Shown here: positions 16,468 to 25,344 of the stretch, one piece after another
How the letters are laid out: each line of letters starts with the position of its first letter
Numbering within the stretch: the first letter of the stretch is position 1
Origin: Halobacterium rubrum
GTDB lineage: Archaea > Halobacteriota > Halobacteria > Halobacteriales > Halobacteriaceae
Assembly (NCBI RefSeq): GCF_021729015.1
Contig: NZ_JAJQQZ010000004.1
Coordinates: 1 to 64,000, forward strand
Direction of reading: 5' to 3'
DNA: 64,000 nt
The notes under the pieces: generated by a model
The model's database searches: none
Seen by the model: only the letters and a program-made list of their open reading frames with translations
What the model was told of the DNA's origin: nothing
Translations under genes and position numbers: made by a program

Positions 16468-17787
16468 ATGGAGTTAACACGACGCACGCTGCTCAAAATC
16501 ACGGGCAGCACGGTAGCGATCGGGAGTATTGGCACCGCGGCGGCACGCGGCAGCAAGCCGAAGAGGGGACGGATCAAGAAGCTCGGGCACTCCCTCCTCT
16601 CGGACCCAGCCGGCGGGTACTCCGAAGAGGACGTCCGATCCGACGGACAGTACGCACTGCTCGGCAGCTACACCGGCCCGGGTGGGTCATTCCTCGTAGA
16701 CATCGAGAACCCGACAGACCCGACAGAGGTACACGAGTTCCCGACACCGTCTGATGCCGTCTGGCATGGCGACGTCCAGTTCGACCGGCGCGACGGCCTC
16801 TACTACCGGAGCCGTGAGGGCGGCGGCGGCGACAGCGCGGCACCGAACGGCGTCGACGTCATCGACTACGGATACAGCGACGGCACACTCGAGGACCCGG
16901 TGAAAGCGTCACGAATCCCGGCCGGCGGGACGCATAACCTCGAACCACACCCCGGGGGCGACGTGCTCTACACGACCGAGCACAACGGCGTCGGCGTCTG
17001 GGACACCAGCGACCCGACCGACGTCACCGGCGGCGACGTGGTTAGTCCGGACCCGGCAGGGGACTGCCACGACATCGTCGTCGACACCGAGCGCGACCTC
17101 CTGCACTGCGCGTTCATCGGCGGCGGATTCGACGGCTACGTCGCCATGGACATCAGCGACCCACTCTCCCCGACCGTAGCCGGAAAATTCAGCTACGAGG
17201 AGCTTCCGGACTACTCCGAAGACCGACTCGACGCCGGCAAGCCCGGGTTCAGTAGTTGTCACTACGCGAGCCACGACCCCGACCGCGACCTCGTCGTCGT
17301 CGGCGACGAAATCGGGTACGGTGCGCCCGGCGGCAAGCACATCTTCGACATCGGCTGGGGAGACGGCTCAGTCGCCGACCCAAAACACATCGGGTTCACG
17401 TACTCCCCCAACGCCGAGCTGATGGACGAAGGGCTCACCGAAGTCTTCGACTGGACGACCCACAACCACCAGGTCATCTCGAAGGGGTCGAACTCGATGC
17501 TGGTCAGCGGCGACTACCACGAGGGCACCGTCGTCTACGACATCTCGGACCCGACGGACCCGACGCCGACCGACCAGTACCGCACCGACGACATGGCCGA
17601 TCAGGCCGACGGCGCCGGCTTCGTCGGCGAACCGCCGATGGCGTGGGGTGCGAACTACAACGAGGAGCGCGATCTCGTCGTGACCAGCGACATGCAGACC
17701 GGCATCTACGTGTTCAAGGTCACGCCCGCCGCCGCGAAGGGCGGCGGGAACGGCAACAGAGGAAACAGCAACGGCAACGGTCGATAA
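16468..17787 (+). CDS. Tat-exported LVIVD-repeat protein 1
   Basis: 439 residues. The N-terminus MELTRRTLLKITGSTVAIG is a Tat signal. The mature part has repeated blade-like segments of the LVIVD type: FLVDIENPTDPTEV, VGVWDTSDPTDV, VAMDISDPLSPTV and VVYDISDPTDPTPT. These pair a strand with an Asp-Pro-(Thr/Ser)-Asp-Pro turn and are expected to form an extracellular beta-propeller. The His-rich stretches WTTHNHQVIS and FSSCHYASHDPD could bind metal. The tail is a Gly/Asn-rich low-complexity segment (about 12 residues). It is first of four genes running toward a multicopper oxidase. It is more diverged than the next two proteins. Confidence 0.83.
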   Translation: MELTRRTLLKITGSTVAIGSIGTAAARGSKPKRGRIKKLGHSLLSDPAGGYSEEDVRSDGQYALLGSYTGPGGSFLVDIENPTDPTEVHEFPTPSDAVWHGDVQFDRRDGLYYRSREGGGGDSAAPNGVDVIDYGYSDGTLEDPVKASRIPAGGTHNLEPHPGGDVLYTTEHNGVGVWDTSDPTDVTGGDVVSPDPAGDCHDIVVDTERDLLHCAFIGGGFDGYVAMDISDPLSPTVAGKFSYEELPDYSEDRLDAGKPGFSSCHYASHDPDRDLVVVGDEIGYGAPGGKHIFDIGWGDGSVADPKHIGFTYSPNAELMDEGLTEVFDWTTHNHQVISKGSNSMLVSGDYHEGTVVYDISDPTDPTPTDQYRTDDMADQADGAGFVGEPPMAWGANYNEERDLVVTSDMQTGIYVFKVTPAAAKGGGNGNRGNSNGNGR

Positions 17788-17831
17788 CCGTCGGTGAACC
17801 GCTCGCTCACTGACCGCTCACTCCACCCACA

Positions 17832-19094
17832 ATGACTGACCAAACACGGCGAACGACTCGACGCACAGCGCTCAAAGCCATCGGTCTGCTCGCGTTCACC
17901 GGCACGTCCGGTGTCGCGGCTGCGAGCCCACCCGGGAACGGCAATGGGAACGGGGACGGCAATGGGACTGACGACTCGCTGCGGCTGTTCAGCGAGGTGG
18001 CGGTCGACGGCACTCACGAAATTGCGACGGACGGGAACTACGCGTACGTAGCGACGGGCGACGGCCTGTCCGTGGTCGATTTCCGGAATCCGACCCGGCC
18101 GGAGGTAGTCGGTTCGATGACGGCCTCAGACCCGGCGGGGGGTATCCTCGACGCCAAGGTCGACGGCGACCTCGTCAGCCTGGCAAGCAACGGCGGGCCG
18201 GGCATCACGCTGGTCGACGTCAGCGACCCCAGCGACCCGACGGAGATTTCGTTCGTGGACGTCGGCCACCACATCCACAACAACTTCCTCGCCGACGGCT
18301 ACGCCTACCTCACGGTCAACGAGTCGGGCGACGCCGCGTTCAGCAAGGCTCGCACCATCGTCGTCGATGTACGCGACCCATCGGACGCGGCGGTCGTCGG
18401 CGAGTACCGACTCAAAGACGACTTCCAAGAGTTCGCGATGGGCGGCGTGAGTGCGTGCCACGACGTCTACGTCCAGGACGATCTGCTCTACCAGGCGTTC
18501 TGGGATTCGGGCGTGGTCGTCGCCGATGTTAGCGACCCCACCGACCCACAGTTGGTCACCCAGTTCGGCGAAGCCCCCGGCGCGGACGTCCCGGGATACG
18601 ACCTCGAAACCTACCTGACGCCACCGGGCAACGCCCACTACGTCCAGCCGTCGCCCGACGGCGACCTCGTGTACGTCGGCGCCGAGACGTTCCCCGGGAA
18701 CTTCGTCGACAATCCGGACAACGACGACTACGGCGGCATCAAGATCTTCGACGTCTCCGACACGGCCGACCCCCAGGAGCTCGTGCGTATCGACCCACCG
18801 AACGCCGACGGGTTCCGCACGTCGCACAACTTCGACGTCACGGCGAACCGCCTGCACGCCTCGTGGTACGACGGTGGCGTGACTGTCCACGACGTCACCG
18901 ACCCCGAGAATCCCGAGACACTCGCCGGCTACCGGACCGATGACACGTCGTTCTGGGGCGCGAAGACAACCCGGAGCTTCACCCTCGCCGGCGACATCGG
19001 CGGCGGCATCGCCGTCCTCCACAACGACCGGGGGAAGCGGGAGTCACCCGGCTTCGACGGCAGCGGCAGCCCCGACGCACCCGGCATGCAGTGA
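17832..19094 (+). CDS. Tat-exported LVIVD-repeat protein 2
   Basis: 420 residues with Tat motif TRRTALKAIG, then a Gly/Asn-rich linker (PPGNGNGNGDGNG) that follows the signal peptide rather than closing the protein. LVIVD blades are clear: LSVVDFRNPTRPEV, ITLVDVSDPSDPTEI, TIVVDVRDPSDAAV, VVVADVSDPTDPQL, IKIFDVSDTADPQEL and VTVHDVTDPENPET. It also shares the motif NAHYVQPSPDGD(L/H)VYVGAET with the following protein, so the two are paralogues. Its secreted propeller could be a binding or scaffold protein for the oxidase; that link rests on operon position. It starts 44 bases after protein 1. Confidence 0.85.
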   Translation: MTDQTRRTTRRTALKAIGLLAFTGTSGVAAASPPGNGNGNGDGNGTDDSLRLFSEVAVDGTHEIATDGNYAYVATGDGLSVVDFRNPTRPEVVGSMTASDPAGGILDAKVDGDLVSLASNGGPGITLVDVSDPSDPTEISFVDVGHHIHNNFLADGYAYLTVNESGDAAFSKARTIVVDVRDPSDAAVVGEYRLKDDFQEFAMGGVSACHDVYVQDDLLYQAFWDSGVVVADVSDPTDPQLVTQFGEAPGADVPGYDLETYLTPPGNAHYVQPSPDGDLVYVGAETFPGNFVDNPDNDDYGGIKIFDVSDTADPQELVRIDPPNADGFRTSHNFDVTANRLHASWYDGGVTVHDVTDPENPETLAGYRTDDTSFWGAKTTRSFTLAGDIGGGIAVLHNDRGKRESPGFDGSGSPDAPGMQ

Positions 19095-19148
19095 CCGAGT
19101 GCCCGCGAGACCCATCGCACGACGACCACCACTCTTTCGAAGACACCA

Positions 19149-20420
19149 ATGGACGACAACCGACAATTCACGCGGAGAACAGCACTGAAGACGACCGGCC
19201 TACTCGCTGCTGTCGGCCTCTCCGGCGTCGCAGCCGGTAGCCCAGCCGGTAATGGCCGTGGCAAGAGTGGTGACACGCTCCGCCGGTTCAGCGAGGTGGC
19301 CGTTTCCGGCGCCCAGGAGGTCGTCACCCAGAAGACGTGGGCGTACGTCGCCACGGGTGACGGATTCGCTGTCGTCGACTGGCGGAATCCGAACCGGCCC
19401 GAGCGCGTCGGGACGTTCCACGCCCCCGGGACGGGCATCGCCGACGTGAAAGTCGATGGCGACCTCCTCGCAGTCAGTTCGCAGGGCGGCAGTGAACACG
19501 ACCACGGGCCGGGCGAGGACCCCGACCCAGACCCGGACGCGGACATCGGCACGCACCTCTACGACGTCAGCGACCCCGCCGACCCCGAGTACTTGAGCAC
19601 GTTCCAGGTGCTCCCGGCTGGCGTCCACAACGCCCACCTCGTCGACGACACGCTCTACGTCGCGAAGGAGGCGCCGTTCGACGAGAGCGCGCTCATCATC
19701 GTCGACGTCAGCGACCCCACCGACCCCACGGAGCTGTCGCGGTGGGTCCTCGAGGACGTCCACCCCGAGCTCGACTCGGTGACGAACTTCATCCACGACG
19801 TCTACGTGCAGGACGACTACGCCTACCTCGCGTACTGGGACGCCGGGACGCGCGTGCTCGACGTCAGCGACCCCGCCGAACCGGTCGAGGTCACCTCCTT
19901 CGGCGAAACCGAGGACGCCGACAAGGGCGACGAGGGCAACCCCTGGGACCGAGTCTATTCATCCCCGGGGAACGCCCACTACGTCCAGCCGTCGCCTGAC
20001 GGCGACCACGTCTACGTCGGCGCGGAGACGTACGCTGGCGAGTCCGGCGGCATCAGAGTGTTCGACGTCACCGACTTCGACAACCCCCAGCAGGTCGCCG
20101 AAATCGAGGCCGAGGACCGCAACAACGGCATCTTCGCGGACACCTCACACAACTTCGACGTGACGTCGAACCGGCTGTATACCGCCTGGTACAACGCCGG
20201 AACTCGCGTCTACGACATCACCGACCCCGCGAACCCGGAACAGACCTACGAGTACGACCCCGACGGATCGTCGTTCTGGACCGCGGTGCGCGCACGCGGA
20301 TTCGTCGTCGTTAGCGACATCGGCGGCGGGCTCGTGTTCCTGCACGAAGACCGCGGCAAGCCGGGCGCCCCAGCCTTCGACGGCGCCGATTCCGTCCCGA
20401 ACCACAAGCAGGGTCAGTAG
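19149..20420 (+). CDS. Tat-exported LVIVD-repeat protein 3
   Basis: 423 residues with Tat motif FTRRTALKTTGLL and a short Gly/Asn linker. LVIVD blades include FAVVDWRNPNRPERV, LIIVDVSDPTDPTEL, TRVLDVSDPAEPVEV, IRVFDVTDFDNPQQV and TRVYDITDPANPEQT. It is a clear paralogue of the protein before it. A HDHGPGEDPDPDPDAD insert near residue 120 is acidic and His-containing and could bind metal ions. The spacing to the next gene is only 3 bases, so the oxidase downstream is almost certainly cotranscribed. Confidence 0.86.
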   Translation: MDDNRQFTRRTALKTTGLLAAVGLSGVAAGSPAGNGRGKSGDTLRRFSEVAVSGAQEVVTQKTWAYVATGDGFAVVDWRNPNRPERVGTFHAPGTGIADVKVDGDLLAVSSQGGSEHDHGPGEDPDPDPDADIGTHLYDVSDPADPEYLSTFQVLPAGVHNAHLVDDTLYVAKEAPFDESALIIVDVSDPTDPTELSRWVLEDVHPELDSVTNFIHDVYVQDDYAYLAYWDAGTRVLDVSDPAEPVEVTSFGETEDADKGDEGNPWDRVYSSPGNAHYVQPSPDGDHVYVGAETYAGESGGIRVFDVTDFDNPQQVAEIEAEDRNNGIFADTSHNFDVTSNRLYTAWYNAGTRVYDITDPANPEQTYEYDPDGSSFWTAVRARGFVVVSDIGGGLVFLHEDRGKPGAPAFDGADSVPNHKQGQ

Positions 20421-20423
20421 ACG

Positions 20424-22208
20424 ATGGCTTCGAAACTGACGAGACGGCGGCTCCTGCAGGCGTGTGCCGCGCTCGGGGCTGCCAGTACCGTGCCCGGATA
20501 CGCGACCGCGGAGTCGGAGCCGGACCTAGAGAAGTTCGTGCAGCCCCTCCCGATCCCGTCGGTCCGCGAGCCTGATGGGAAACGGCAGGGCGCCGACTAC
20601 TACGAGATCCCGATTCGTGAGTTCGACCAACAGGTCCACCCGGACCTCCCACCGACCACGTTCTGGGGGTTCGACGGCACTGTCCCGGGGCCAGTCGTGA
20701 AAGCCCGGCGGAACGAACAGATTAAACTCCGCTTCGACAACACCGACCTGCCGTCGGACCACCTCTTCGACATTGACGACCGGATTCACGGCACTTCACC
20801 GGAGGACTACCCGGGCCACGACGACCCCGTTCCGGACGTCCGCACCGTGATCCACCAGCACGGGCTCAACGTCGAACCGGAAAGCGACGGTCAGGCGACC
20901 GCCTGGAAGTCACCGGACGGCACCACCGGGCCCCGGTTCGTCAAGCACGTCCACGACCTCCCGAACCGTCAGCCGAGGATGACCGCGACCTACCACGACC
21001 ACGCACTCGGCGTCAGCCGGCTGAACAACTACGCCGGCCTGAACGGGTTCTACGTCATCGAGAGCCCGCACGAACAGCGGCTGAACCTGCCCAGCGGCGA
21101 GTACGACGTCCCGGTGATGCTCCAGGACAAGACGTTCGAAGCCGACGGCTCGCTGCACTACCCGAGTTCGTTCGTGCCGAACTTCGCGGGCGACACCGCA
21201 TTCGTCAACGGCGCAGTGTGGCCGTACATGGAGGTCGAACCCCGCCGCTACCGGTTCCGACTCGTCAACCAGTCGAACGGCCGGACGTTCGACCTCGCGC
21301 TTGAAGGCAGTCACAACGATGACGATGGGCACTCGGACGACGCTGCCGTGCCCCTTCTCTACCAGTTCGCGCCTGACCAGGGGTTCCTGAACAATGTCGT
21401 CCCCATCGGCCCGGGCCAAGACCTCGAGTCGCTGGTTCTGGGGCCCTTCGAGCGGGCTGAGGTTGTGGTCGATTTCTCCGGCCACGAGGGCGAAACGTTC
21501 ACTGTCACGAACGACGCCGAATTCCCGTTCTCGGGCGGCCAGAATGGAGACGGCAGCCATGGCAGCCACGGCAACGGTGGCGACTCCGACACCCACCTCG
21601 GCGAAATCATGCAGTTTCGGGTCACCGACCCCGACCACAAGGTCGTCGACGACAGCGCCCATCCGCGCAACCTATCGCTCCCGACACATCCGGGATACAG
21701 CGAGCAGGCCGCCAAGCAGACCCGGCACATGACAATGGGAATGCGAATGGACGACGGACTCGAGACCCACGTCCTGAACGGGAAAACGTTCAGCGACGGG
21801 GGCGTCGACGCGACGCCCCAACTCGGCACCACCGAAGTGTGGGAACTCGAAAACAACACGATGCACACGCATCCGATCCACCTCCACCTCGTCGAGTTCC
21901 GTGTAATCGGGCGCGGCCCAGACGGCACCGAGGACCCCGCACCCAACGAACGCGGCCCCAAAGACGTCGTCCGCGTCGACCCCGACGAAACAGTCCGAAT
22001 CATCACCAAGTTCGGTGACTTCACCGGCCGGTATCCCTGGCACTGTCACGTCCTCGAACACGAAGAGCAGGCGATGATGCGCCCCTTCGAGGTCGTCGCT
22101 GGTAACTCCGCCAGACAGGGTCAGAACAACGGCCACGGGCCCGGTAACGGCAACGGCTCTGACAGAAGCAGTCAAGGTCAAGACAATCCGTCGGGTAGAA
22201 GCCAGTAA
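20424..22208 (+). CDS. Multicopper oxidase (laccase/CotA-like), Tat-exported
   Basis: 594 residues, Tat signal with LTRRRLLQACAALG. All four copper motifs are present: HQHGLN (first His 144), YHDHALG, HTHPIHLHLVEF (first His 481) and WHCHVLEHEEQAMM (type-1 Cys 541 with following Met ligand). Three cupredoxin domains fit the length. It should oxidise phenols, metals or bilirubin-like compounds with oxygen outside the cell. The methionine-poor His insert GDGSHGSHGNGGDSDTH near residue 375 and the Gly/Asn-rich tail are unusual. The stop TAA is formed at the very edge of the TnpB element (terminal GTAAACTAC), so the original C-terminus may have been cut or changed. It is last gene of the LVIVD operon. 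Confidence 0.92.
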   Translation: MASKLTRRRLLQACAALGAASTVPGYATAESEPDLEKFVQPLPIPSVREPDGKRQGADYYEIPIREFDQQVHPDLPPTTFWGFDGTVPGPVVKARRNEQIKLRFDNTDLPSDHLFDIDDRIHGTSPEDYPGHDDPVPDVRTVIHQHGLNVEPESDGQATAWKSPDGTTGPRFVKHVHDLPNRQPRMTATYHDHALGVSRLNNYAGLNGFYVIESPHEQRLNLPSGEYDVPVMLQDKTFEADGSLHYPSSFVPNFAGDTAFVNGAVWPYMEVEPRRYRFRLVNQSNGRTFDLALEGSHNDDDGHSDDAAVPLLYQFAPDQGFLNNVVPIGPGQDLESLVLGPFERAEVVVDFSGHEGETFTVTNDAEFPFSGGQNGDGSHGSHGNGGDSDTHLGEIMQFRVTDPDHKVVDDSAHPRNLSLPTHPGYSEQAAKQTRHMTMGMRMDDGLETHVLNGKTFSDGGVDATPQLGTTEVWELENNTMHTHPIHLHLVEFRVIGRGPDGTEDPAPNERGPKDVVRVDPDETVRIITKFGDFTGRYPWHCHVLEHEEQAMMRPFEVVAGNSARQGQNNGHGPGNGNGSDRSSQGQDNPSGRSQ

Positions 22209-22284
22209 ACTACCCCTCCCTACTCCCTCGGCGCATACGCGCCTCGGTCCTTGAGGGAGGGGCTTTGATGTGGACTCCCGGCGA

Positions 22285-23541
22285 TCAGCTTTCGGCGATT
22301 GGCCGATAGCCGTCGCCGTTCAACGTCCCACCATGTATACGCACGTCTACTGGTGCGTCTGCGCTCCCCGACGTGGGCGAGGAACGCAGGCTGTGTTGTC
22401 GCTTCCGCATATACCGCAGGCCGACGTTTTTCGCGCCATTGTAGTCCGCGTTGATCTCGTACCCGCATTTGAGGCACTTGAACTGCTCGCCGTCGCGGTT
22501 ATTTTCGTGAGTGAACCCGCAGTCGGTGTGTGAACACCGCTGGCTCGTGTGATCTGGTTCAACCTGTGCAACCGCCACACTCCGTTCTGGCGCTTTGTAC
22601 TCGACGTACTCGACAAGACGGCGAAATGCCCAGATGTGATGCCAGTCAGCGTGGGGCAGCCGCTCTCGAATGTCGGTCAAGTCCTCGAACACGATCACAT
22701 CGCAGTCGTGGGCAACCGCTTCCTCAACGATCTCGTTGGCAACTCTGTGGAGATACTGTTTCCGCCATGCGCGCTCTCGCCTTCCAAGTCGAAGCAGGGC
22801 GTTATGAGCGGCTTGTGTGCCACGCTGTTGCATCTCTGCCCGGCGCTTCTCGAACTCGTGAATCCAATGGTCGTACTCGTCACCGCTCCAGAACGTGCCT
22901 GTTGACGATACGGCGAGACTGTTCACGCCGAGGTCGATCCCGAGGACTGTTTGGTGCCCGGTATCGTCCGAATCCTCAACTTCGACAGCCTCGCCGTCGT
23001 CGTCTATCTTCCGTGTTTTGACGTGGAAGTAGAACTCGTCAGTTGCTTGATCGTATTGGAGTGTACTCGTCCGAAACTCGTAGTCTTCGGAAAGAACGTA
23101 CTCCTCGTATGGTGTTGGACTGTCTGCTGGCAACTCAAACCCACACTCAATGCGCCCGTTCACCGTCGAAAGCGAGATTTTGTTCCGGTAGAAAGTTGCA
23201 CTGCGCTTGTCGTAGACCAGACTCCAGGAGGTGAACTCTGGCTTGTTCGTCCGCTTGCCCTTCTTCCAGCGGTCAACACCACTATCGACGGCGTGGACGG
23301 CCCGCCGGATGGCTTCTTGGACGAGATTTGCTGTCAGGTCAGTTTCCTCGCGGAGTCGGTCGTACAGCGCATCTCTGGCTTTCACGTTCGAGGTGACGCA
23401 GTCTTCGTAGTCGGTGTTGTCCCAACAGTAGTCACTGGCTTCGTTCGCACAGTAGAGGAATTGCTCGGCGGTTTCGTGGAGGTCGTCGTAATACTCGTCG
23501 GGGACGACGAGTTTGACCGGCGCGGTACGCCTGACCTCCAT
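22285..23541 (-). CDS. tnpB: RNA-guided endonuclease TnpB
   Basis: 418 residues with a complete RuvC triad: GIDLGVNSLAV (Asp 203), IVFEDLTDI (Glu 286) and INADYNGAKN (Asp 366). The zinc ribbon is CSHTDC...CLKC (residues 336-359). The N-terminal half has the helical recognition region. TnpB proteins are nucleases guided by an RNA from the element's right end and they bias inheritance of the element. Nothing in the frame suggests inactivation, unlike the copy at 9.5 kb. A TATA-like TTATTAAGTA (minus strand) lies about 30 bases upstream of ATG 23541. The C-terminus reads into, but stops before, the right-end hairpin. Confidence 0.93.
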   Translation of the reverse strand: MEVRRTAPVKLVVPDEYYDDLHETAEQFLYCANEASDYCWDNTDYEDCVTSNVKARDALYDRLREETDLTANLVQEAIRRAVHAVDSGVDRWKKGKRTNKPEFTSWSLVYDKRSATFYRNKISLSTVNGRIECGFELPADSPTPYEEYVLSEDYEFRTSTLQYDQATDEFYFHVKTRKIDDDGEAVEVEDSDDTGHQTVLGIDLGVNSLAVSSTGTFWSGDEYDHWIHEFEKRRAEMQQRGTQAAHNALLRLGRRERAWRKQYLHRVANEIVEEAVAHDCDVIVFEDLTDIRERLPHADWHHIWAFRRLVEYVEYKAPERSVAVAQVEPDHTSQRCSHTDCGFTHENNRDGEQFKCLKCGYEINADYNGAKNVGLRYMRKRQHSLRSSPTSGSADAPVDVRIHGGTLNGDGYRPIAES

Positions 23542-23565
23542 ACTTCAGATGTGGTTTCGACGGTA

Positions 23566-23577
23566 CTTAATAATACG
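23566..23577 (-). promoter_or_regulatory. TATA box of tnpB
   Basis: Reading the minus strand, TATTATTAAGTA lies 25-36 bases upstream of the tnpB ATG, the normal haloarchaeal promoter distance. Confidence 0.45.
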
Positions 23578-23820
23578 GGAGTCAGACAGCAACAGTCCCA
23601 TCATTTGTGTCGGGATGTGTCGGCTTCCTCCCCGGCCTACTCGCTTCGCGCTTCCGACTGGTCGGAAGCTCTCGCTCCTTGAGGCCGGGGGCTCCGCCTC
23701 GAAACTGCTGAACACGGCCACTACGCACCGGCAAACGTTATGTGGGTTCACTGACCATACGCCAGTGATGGCTGCCCTGCCCTCCCTCGCGGCCACGGCT
23801 CTCCCCGGCTGGTGGTCGCC

Positions 23821-24792
23821 GTGACACTCGCGCGCTACCTCCTGCGCCGCACAGCGCTCGCCGTGTTCTCCGTGTACGCCAGCGTCTCGCTGACGTTTGC
23901 GGTAGTCGCGTTTGCGCCGAACACCGCTCTCGGTGGCCGCCTATCGGCCGCTAGCTACTACGAGCGTGCCGACGCCGAGGAGGTCGCTGAGCTGCAGGCC
24001 GCGTATCTTGAAGCGCGCGGCCTCGACGACCCGCTCGTCGAACGCTATCTCGACTGGCTGGTGGACATCGCGTCCTTCGACTGGGGGTTCTCGTTCGTGT
24101 ACAACCAGCCAGTCTGGGACGTGCTCGTCGCTCGTGTCCCCACCACGTTCGAGTACGTTGTCCCCGGCGTTCTCCTCGCCGTCGCACTCGGCGTCCCGTT
24201 AGGCGCGGCGACGGCGATGGTGCGCTCCCAGGAAATCGATTTAGCCCTCCGCCTCGCCACCTACGTACTGGTGGGTCTGCCAGGGTTCATGTTCGTCGCG
24301 TTCCTCGCGTTCGGCACCGGCGGCGAGTGGAAGGAGTGGACAGGCGTCTACGTCCACCGATACTGGGTGAATACTGCGCTCCCGCGGCGACTGGTCGCTG
24401 CGATGGCGGTTGCCGCCAGCCTGCTCGGAGCCCAAATCCGATTCGCGCGCACCGCCGTGCTCGAAGAGGCCGGCAAGGAGTTCGTAAAACTGCTGCGCGC
24501 AAAGGGCGCCAGCCGCCTGCGCGTGGGTCGGCACGTCCTGCGGAACGCCGCACTGCCAATCGTCACTCTGTCCGCGACTGAACTGCTCTCTGTCCTCCTC
24601 CTAAACATCTACGTCGTGGAGGACGTGCTCCGAATTGACGGCCTCGCGGGCGCCAGTTTGATGGCCGTGCGGCGGCGAGACTTCCCGCTCATCATCGGGA
24701 CCACGATGGTACTCGTGTTCGTCGGCGTGCTCGGGTCGCTCCTGCAGGACGTCTGCTACGGCTACCTCGACCCGCGCGTAGAGACGGAGTAG
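23821..24792 (+). CDS. ABC transporter permease (DppB/OppB type), orphan
   Basis: About 323 residues with N-terminal helix then a periplasmic-type insert and five further helices. The EAA loop reads EEAGKEFVKLLRAKGASRLRV, with the family's conserved Ala-Lys-Gly, and the C-terminus has the ...FPLIIGTTMVLVFVGVLGSLLQD block typical of DppB/OppB. Start is GTG 23821 or 23812. It may be translated from an overlap with an upstream TGA (23822-23824). No DppC, ATPase or binding protein is nearby; a TnpB element lies upstream and an unrelated TA pair downstream. It is likely the survivor of a broken peptide/nickel transport operon and may have no function. Confidence 0.82.
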   Translation: MTLARYLLRRTALAVFSVYASVSLTFAVVAFAPNTALGGRLSAASYYERADAEEVAELQAAYLEARGLDDPLVERYLDWLVDIASFDWGFSFVYNQPVWDVLVARVPTTFEYVVPGVLLAVALGVPLGAATAMVRSQEIDLALRLATYVLVGLPGFMFVAFLAFGTGGEWKEWTGVYVHRYWVNTALPRRLVAAMAVAASLLGAQIRFARTAVLEEAGKEFVKLLRAKGASRLRVGRHVLRNAALPIVTLSATELLSVLLLNIYVVEDVLRIDGLAGASLMAVRRRDFPLIIGTTMVLVFVGVLGSLLQDVCYGYLDPRVETE

Positions 24793-24843
24793 CCCGCCAG
24801 GTAGTGTCTAGATAAACTAACAGTTCGTTGGGGGAGATTAGCG

Positions 24844-25344
24844 CTACTCGTCGATAGTACGGTAGGGGACGTAGTAGTCGTAGTCGTCGATCCAGGTCTG
24901 GAGCCAGTCATTGGCGGTAGCTTCGGTGATGCGGCCGGCGTTGAGCGCGGTGAGGAGGAGGCCGACGGAGCCGACAACGGTGACGTCCTGTTGTTTGGCG
25001 AAGGTGCGGGCGTCGCCGTCGTCAGTCAGCAGACGGCCGTGATGGGTGTCTGCGAGAGCGAACGCCTGTGATTCGCCGGGGTCGAGGTGGCTGCGAACGA
25101 CGTCGTCGCGGTTGGCGACCGTCTCAGAGAATGGTGCGACCAGAATGGTGTCGTGGAGTGCGTCGAGGGCAGGCTGCAGGTACGGATGGGTCTGGACGCC
25201 GGCGTTGAGTTCGTGCTTGACCACGGGGACGGTACAGATGCCGGCGAGGTGGGCGACGAGGCCGATGCGGTCGATGGCGGCGAAATTCGAGAGGACGGTC
25301 GTGTTCAGGACGCTTGGATCAGTTGGAACTGTGTCCGACGTCAT
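24844..25344 (-). CDS. PIN-like (DUF3368-type) putative toxin
   Basis: 166 residues of the archaeal PIN-like family. Features are VLNTTVLSNFAAIDRI at the N-terminus, KHELNAGV in the middle, GESQAFALAD and LLTDDGDARTFA. In canonical PIN RNases the first motif is Asp-Thr-(Asn/Ser)-Val-Leu; here an Asn (residue 14) occupies the first acidic position. In this sub-family that variation may be normal. The gene overlaps its partner (TGA of the upstream antitoxin within its ATG, 25341-25344), a classical toxin-antitoxin arrangement. The target RNA is unknown. Confidence 0.75.
   Translation of the reverse strand: MTSDTVPTDPSVLNTTVLSNFAAIDRIGLVAHLAGICTVPVVKHELNAGVQTHPYLQPALDALHDTILVAPFSETVANRDDVVRSHLDPGESQAFALADTHHGRLLTDDGDARTFAKQQDVTVVGSVGLLLTALNAGRITEATANDWLQTWIDDYDYYVPYRTIDE

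Larger units (their letters stand above)
22205..23712 (-). mobile_element. IS200/IS605-group (IS1341-type) element with intact tnpB
   Basis: The right end starts GTAAACTAC at 22205 and forms a hairpin of CCCTCCCT/AGGGAGGG with inner GGCGC/GCGCC. The left end (about 23620-23712) has an outer stem CCCCGGCCT/AGGCCGGGG with inner GCTTCCGAC/GTCGGAAGC and ends near AAACTGCTGAAC, matching the first element's left end in layout. Only tnpB is present. The inserted copy begins inside the stop codon of the multicopper oxidase. The left boundary is approximate. Confidence 0.8.

Noticed and set aside
17740-17985. GGGAACGGCAAC-type repeats as a CRISPR-like or VNTR array
   Set aside because: They are short codon repeats coding Gly/Asn tails and linkers of LVIVD proteins, without spacers.
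22530-23682. Several plus-strand frames opposite the intact tnpB
   Set aside because: They are shadows of tnpB; no conserved domain.
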